Assembly: GCA_005791855.1 (NCBI GenBank)
Contig: SXUH01000124.1
Coordinates: forward strand, 1-5,669
Source of the DNA: Bdellovibrionales bacterium
GTDB lineage: Bacteria > Bdellovibrionota > Bacteriovoracia > Bacteriovoracales > Bacteriovoracaceae
Length of the DNA: 5,669 bases
Direction: 5' to 3'
The translations under genes were made by a program, and so were the position numbers. How positions within the stretch are numbered: position 1 is the stretch's first letter; every line of letters starts with the position of its first letter. A model generated the notes under the pieces. That model searched no databases, had not been told where the DNA came from, and saw only the letters and a list, made by a program, of their open reading frames with translations. Of the stretch, positions 4,746 through 5,669 are shown one piece after another.

Positions 4746-5669
4746 GTGAAGAGAAATTCTGATCCTCATTCTATCATACCAAAGATCATCCTAATCTTAA
4801 GCTCTCTTAGCATTTTAGGGATCTTTTTGCTCTTCATGCGGCCGCGGCCGAAGCTTGTCGTCAAAACCCTCCCGCCGGAGTCCCGGGAGGAGTTGTTTAC
4901 TCAGGTGATCCGCGCCGCCCATCCCTACATCCTCAAGCTCTGGGAGGAGGGAGACCGGCTCATCACCAGGAACGGCCTCCAGTGCGACCAGGAGATCACC
5001 TTCACCAAGGACGTCGGCCGGAGCTACTACCAGTGCCAGCCGCACTTCTGGCAGTGCTACTGGCAGGGGGGAGTGAACAAGAAGACCTCCATCCAGATTG
5101 AGCTCTTTGGTCAGACGTTCTCCGTCGCCGCGAGGCCCGCCTTCGATCCGATCAAGGAGTACTCGGAGCACGAGCGCTACTACGAGATGTTCAAGCGGAA
5201 GACCCCGGGCCTGGGCCTGCACTACGGCTACATCGTGGAGTTCGAGGTGGCCGAGCTCCCCGGCTACAGCCAGCCCATGGTCCTCACCGACACCTGCCGG
5301 GACACCTACCTCCCGCAGCGGATCTACGGCTACGGAAGGCCGAAGGACCTCCGGGACCCCGGCTTCACCTGGGACAACTTCGACCGCGAGATCTTCCTCG
5401 ACAAGTTCTACGTGTCCAACCAGCAGGTCAACGAATGGAGACTGCTCACGGGCGAGGCCGCGAAGGTCACGGCCGATCGGCAGCAGTGGCCCAGGCCCGC
5501 GCTCCTCGACCTCGACGAGCAACGCGCGTACTGCGGCTTCCTCGGCAAGCGCGTCCTCGAAGCCAAGCTCTTCGACGCGGCCACCATGTCTCCCACCGAT
5601 CTCAAGAACCCCCTGCCCGACCGGGTCCAGAGGCCTTCGACGCCCTGGCAGCGGGACCTGAGCAAGACC
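4746..5669 (+). CDS. membrane-anchored protein with a degenerate SUMF1/FGE-like domain, truncated by the window edge
   Basis: The frame stays open to the last base, giving 308 codons and no stop. I place the start at GTG 4746, just after an in-frame stop at 4734. From there the first 36 residues read as a signal anchor: K2, R3 and K13, then a hydrophobic run of about 18 residues (14-31, including ILILSSLSILGIFLLF), then RPRPK. The alternative ATG at 4836 would delete the anchor and has only a poorly spaced AGGG. Residues about 37-200 match no family I know; they contain C80, C97, C104 and C184 and are Trp/Tyr-rich near 94-107. From about 215, FLDKFYVSNQQVNEW and AYCGFLGKRV resemble the formylglycine-generating enzyme/SUMF1 signatures (EVTN.. 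and YC.W.GKRLPTE), but the TEAEWE element appears as LEAKLFDAA. The active-site cysteines of true enzymes lie further C-terminal, outside the window, so activity is undecided. It probably acts in the periplasm. Confidence 0.75.
   Translation, partial: MKRNSDPHSIIPKIILILSSLSILGIFLLFMRPRPKLVVKTLPPESREELFTQVIRAAHPYILKLWEEGDRLITRNGLQCDQEITFTKDVGRSYYQCQPHFWQCYWQGGVNKKTSIQIELFGQTFSVAARPAFDPIKEYSEHERYYEMFKRKTPGLGLHYGYIVEFEVAELPGYSQPMVLTDTCRDTYLPQRIYGYGRPKDLRDPGFTWDNFDREIFLDKFYVSNQQVNEWRLLTGEAAKVTADRQQWPRPALLDLDEQRAYCGFLGKRVLEAKLFDAATMSPTDLKNPLPDRVQRPSTPWQRDLSKT
4773..4800 (-). promoter_or_regulatory. prkA: sigma70-like promoter of the prkA operon
   Basis: On the minus strand TTAAGA (4795-4800, four of six matches) is followed after 16 bases by TATGAT (4773-4778, five of six matches). 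The start of transcription would be near 4766, giving a leader of about 34 bases that contains the AGGA ribosome site. If the plus-strand gene starts at 4746, this promoter lies within its first 20 codons and faces the promoter at 4710-4737. Confidence 0.45.

Noticed and set aside
4868..4890. Perfect 7-base inverted repeat CCTCCCG/CGGGAGG with a 9-base loop
   Set aside because: It lies within coding sequence made of GC-rich Pro/Arg/Glu codons, has no T-run after it, and such short pairings are expected by chance here.
4815..5522. A 235-codon minus-strand open frame opposite the SUMF-like gene
   Set aside because: The plus frame has an anchor and SUMF-like signatures. The minus product is a Val/Leu/Glu/Gly-rich shadow caused by GC-ending codons.

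Overview
The window reads as chromosomal DNA of a Gram-negative bacterium, most likely a Bdellovibrionota- or Myxococcota-like (former deltaproteobacterial) lineage. Support: a signal-peptide protein with outer-membrane beta-barrel character, a long PrkA kinase with the variant P-loop GPNGSSKS that I associate with that group, and a membrane-anchored SUMF1/FGE-like protein. The taxonomic call is inference. Base usage is striking: reading frames strongly prefer codons ending in C or G, although the proteins are rich in Lys, Asn, Tyr, Ile and Phe, whereas spacers and several gene starts are AT-rich.

Layout, left to right. (1) At positions 1-21 the 5' end of a tRNA gene, probably tRNA-His, runs off the left edge on the minus strand, with its own sigma70-like promoter. 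(2) Back to back with it on the plus strand, a second promoter serves a two-gene unit: a 200-residue exported protein of unknown function, then, after a single base, a 237-residue HAD-IIB phosphatase. (3) Facing this unit is a minus-strand operon, prkA followed by an RluA-family pseudouridine synthase, joined by a 4-base ATGA overlap. The 3' ends of the phosphatase and synthase genes overlap by 8 bases, so no terminator fits between them. (4) To the right of prkA a plus-strand gene runs off the right edge. It has no stop codon in the window. An upstream GTG at 4746 would give it an N-terminal membrane anchor and would leave only 13 bases between it and prkA, so the two promoters would lie inside each other's coding sequence.

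The genes do not form one obvious pathway. PrkA is a stress/starvation AAA+ kinase normally found with YeaH- and SpoVR-type genes, but here it is coupled to an RNA-modification enzyme. No mobile element, CRISPR array, phage gene or long repeat was seen. I found no convincing novel multi-gene system. The points most worth following are the face-to-face prkA/SUMF promoter arrangement, the degenerate SUMF protein with an unassigned N-terminal region, and the contrast between GC-rich codons and AT-rich pockets.
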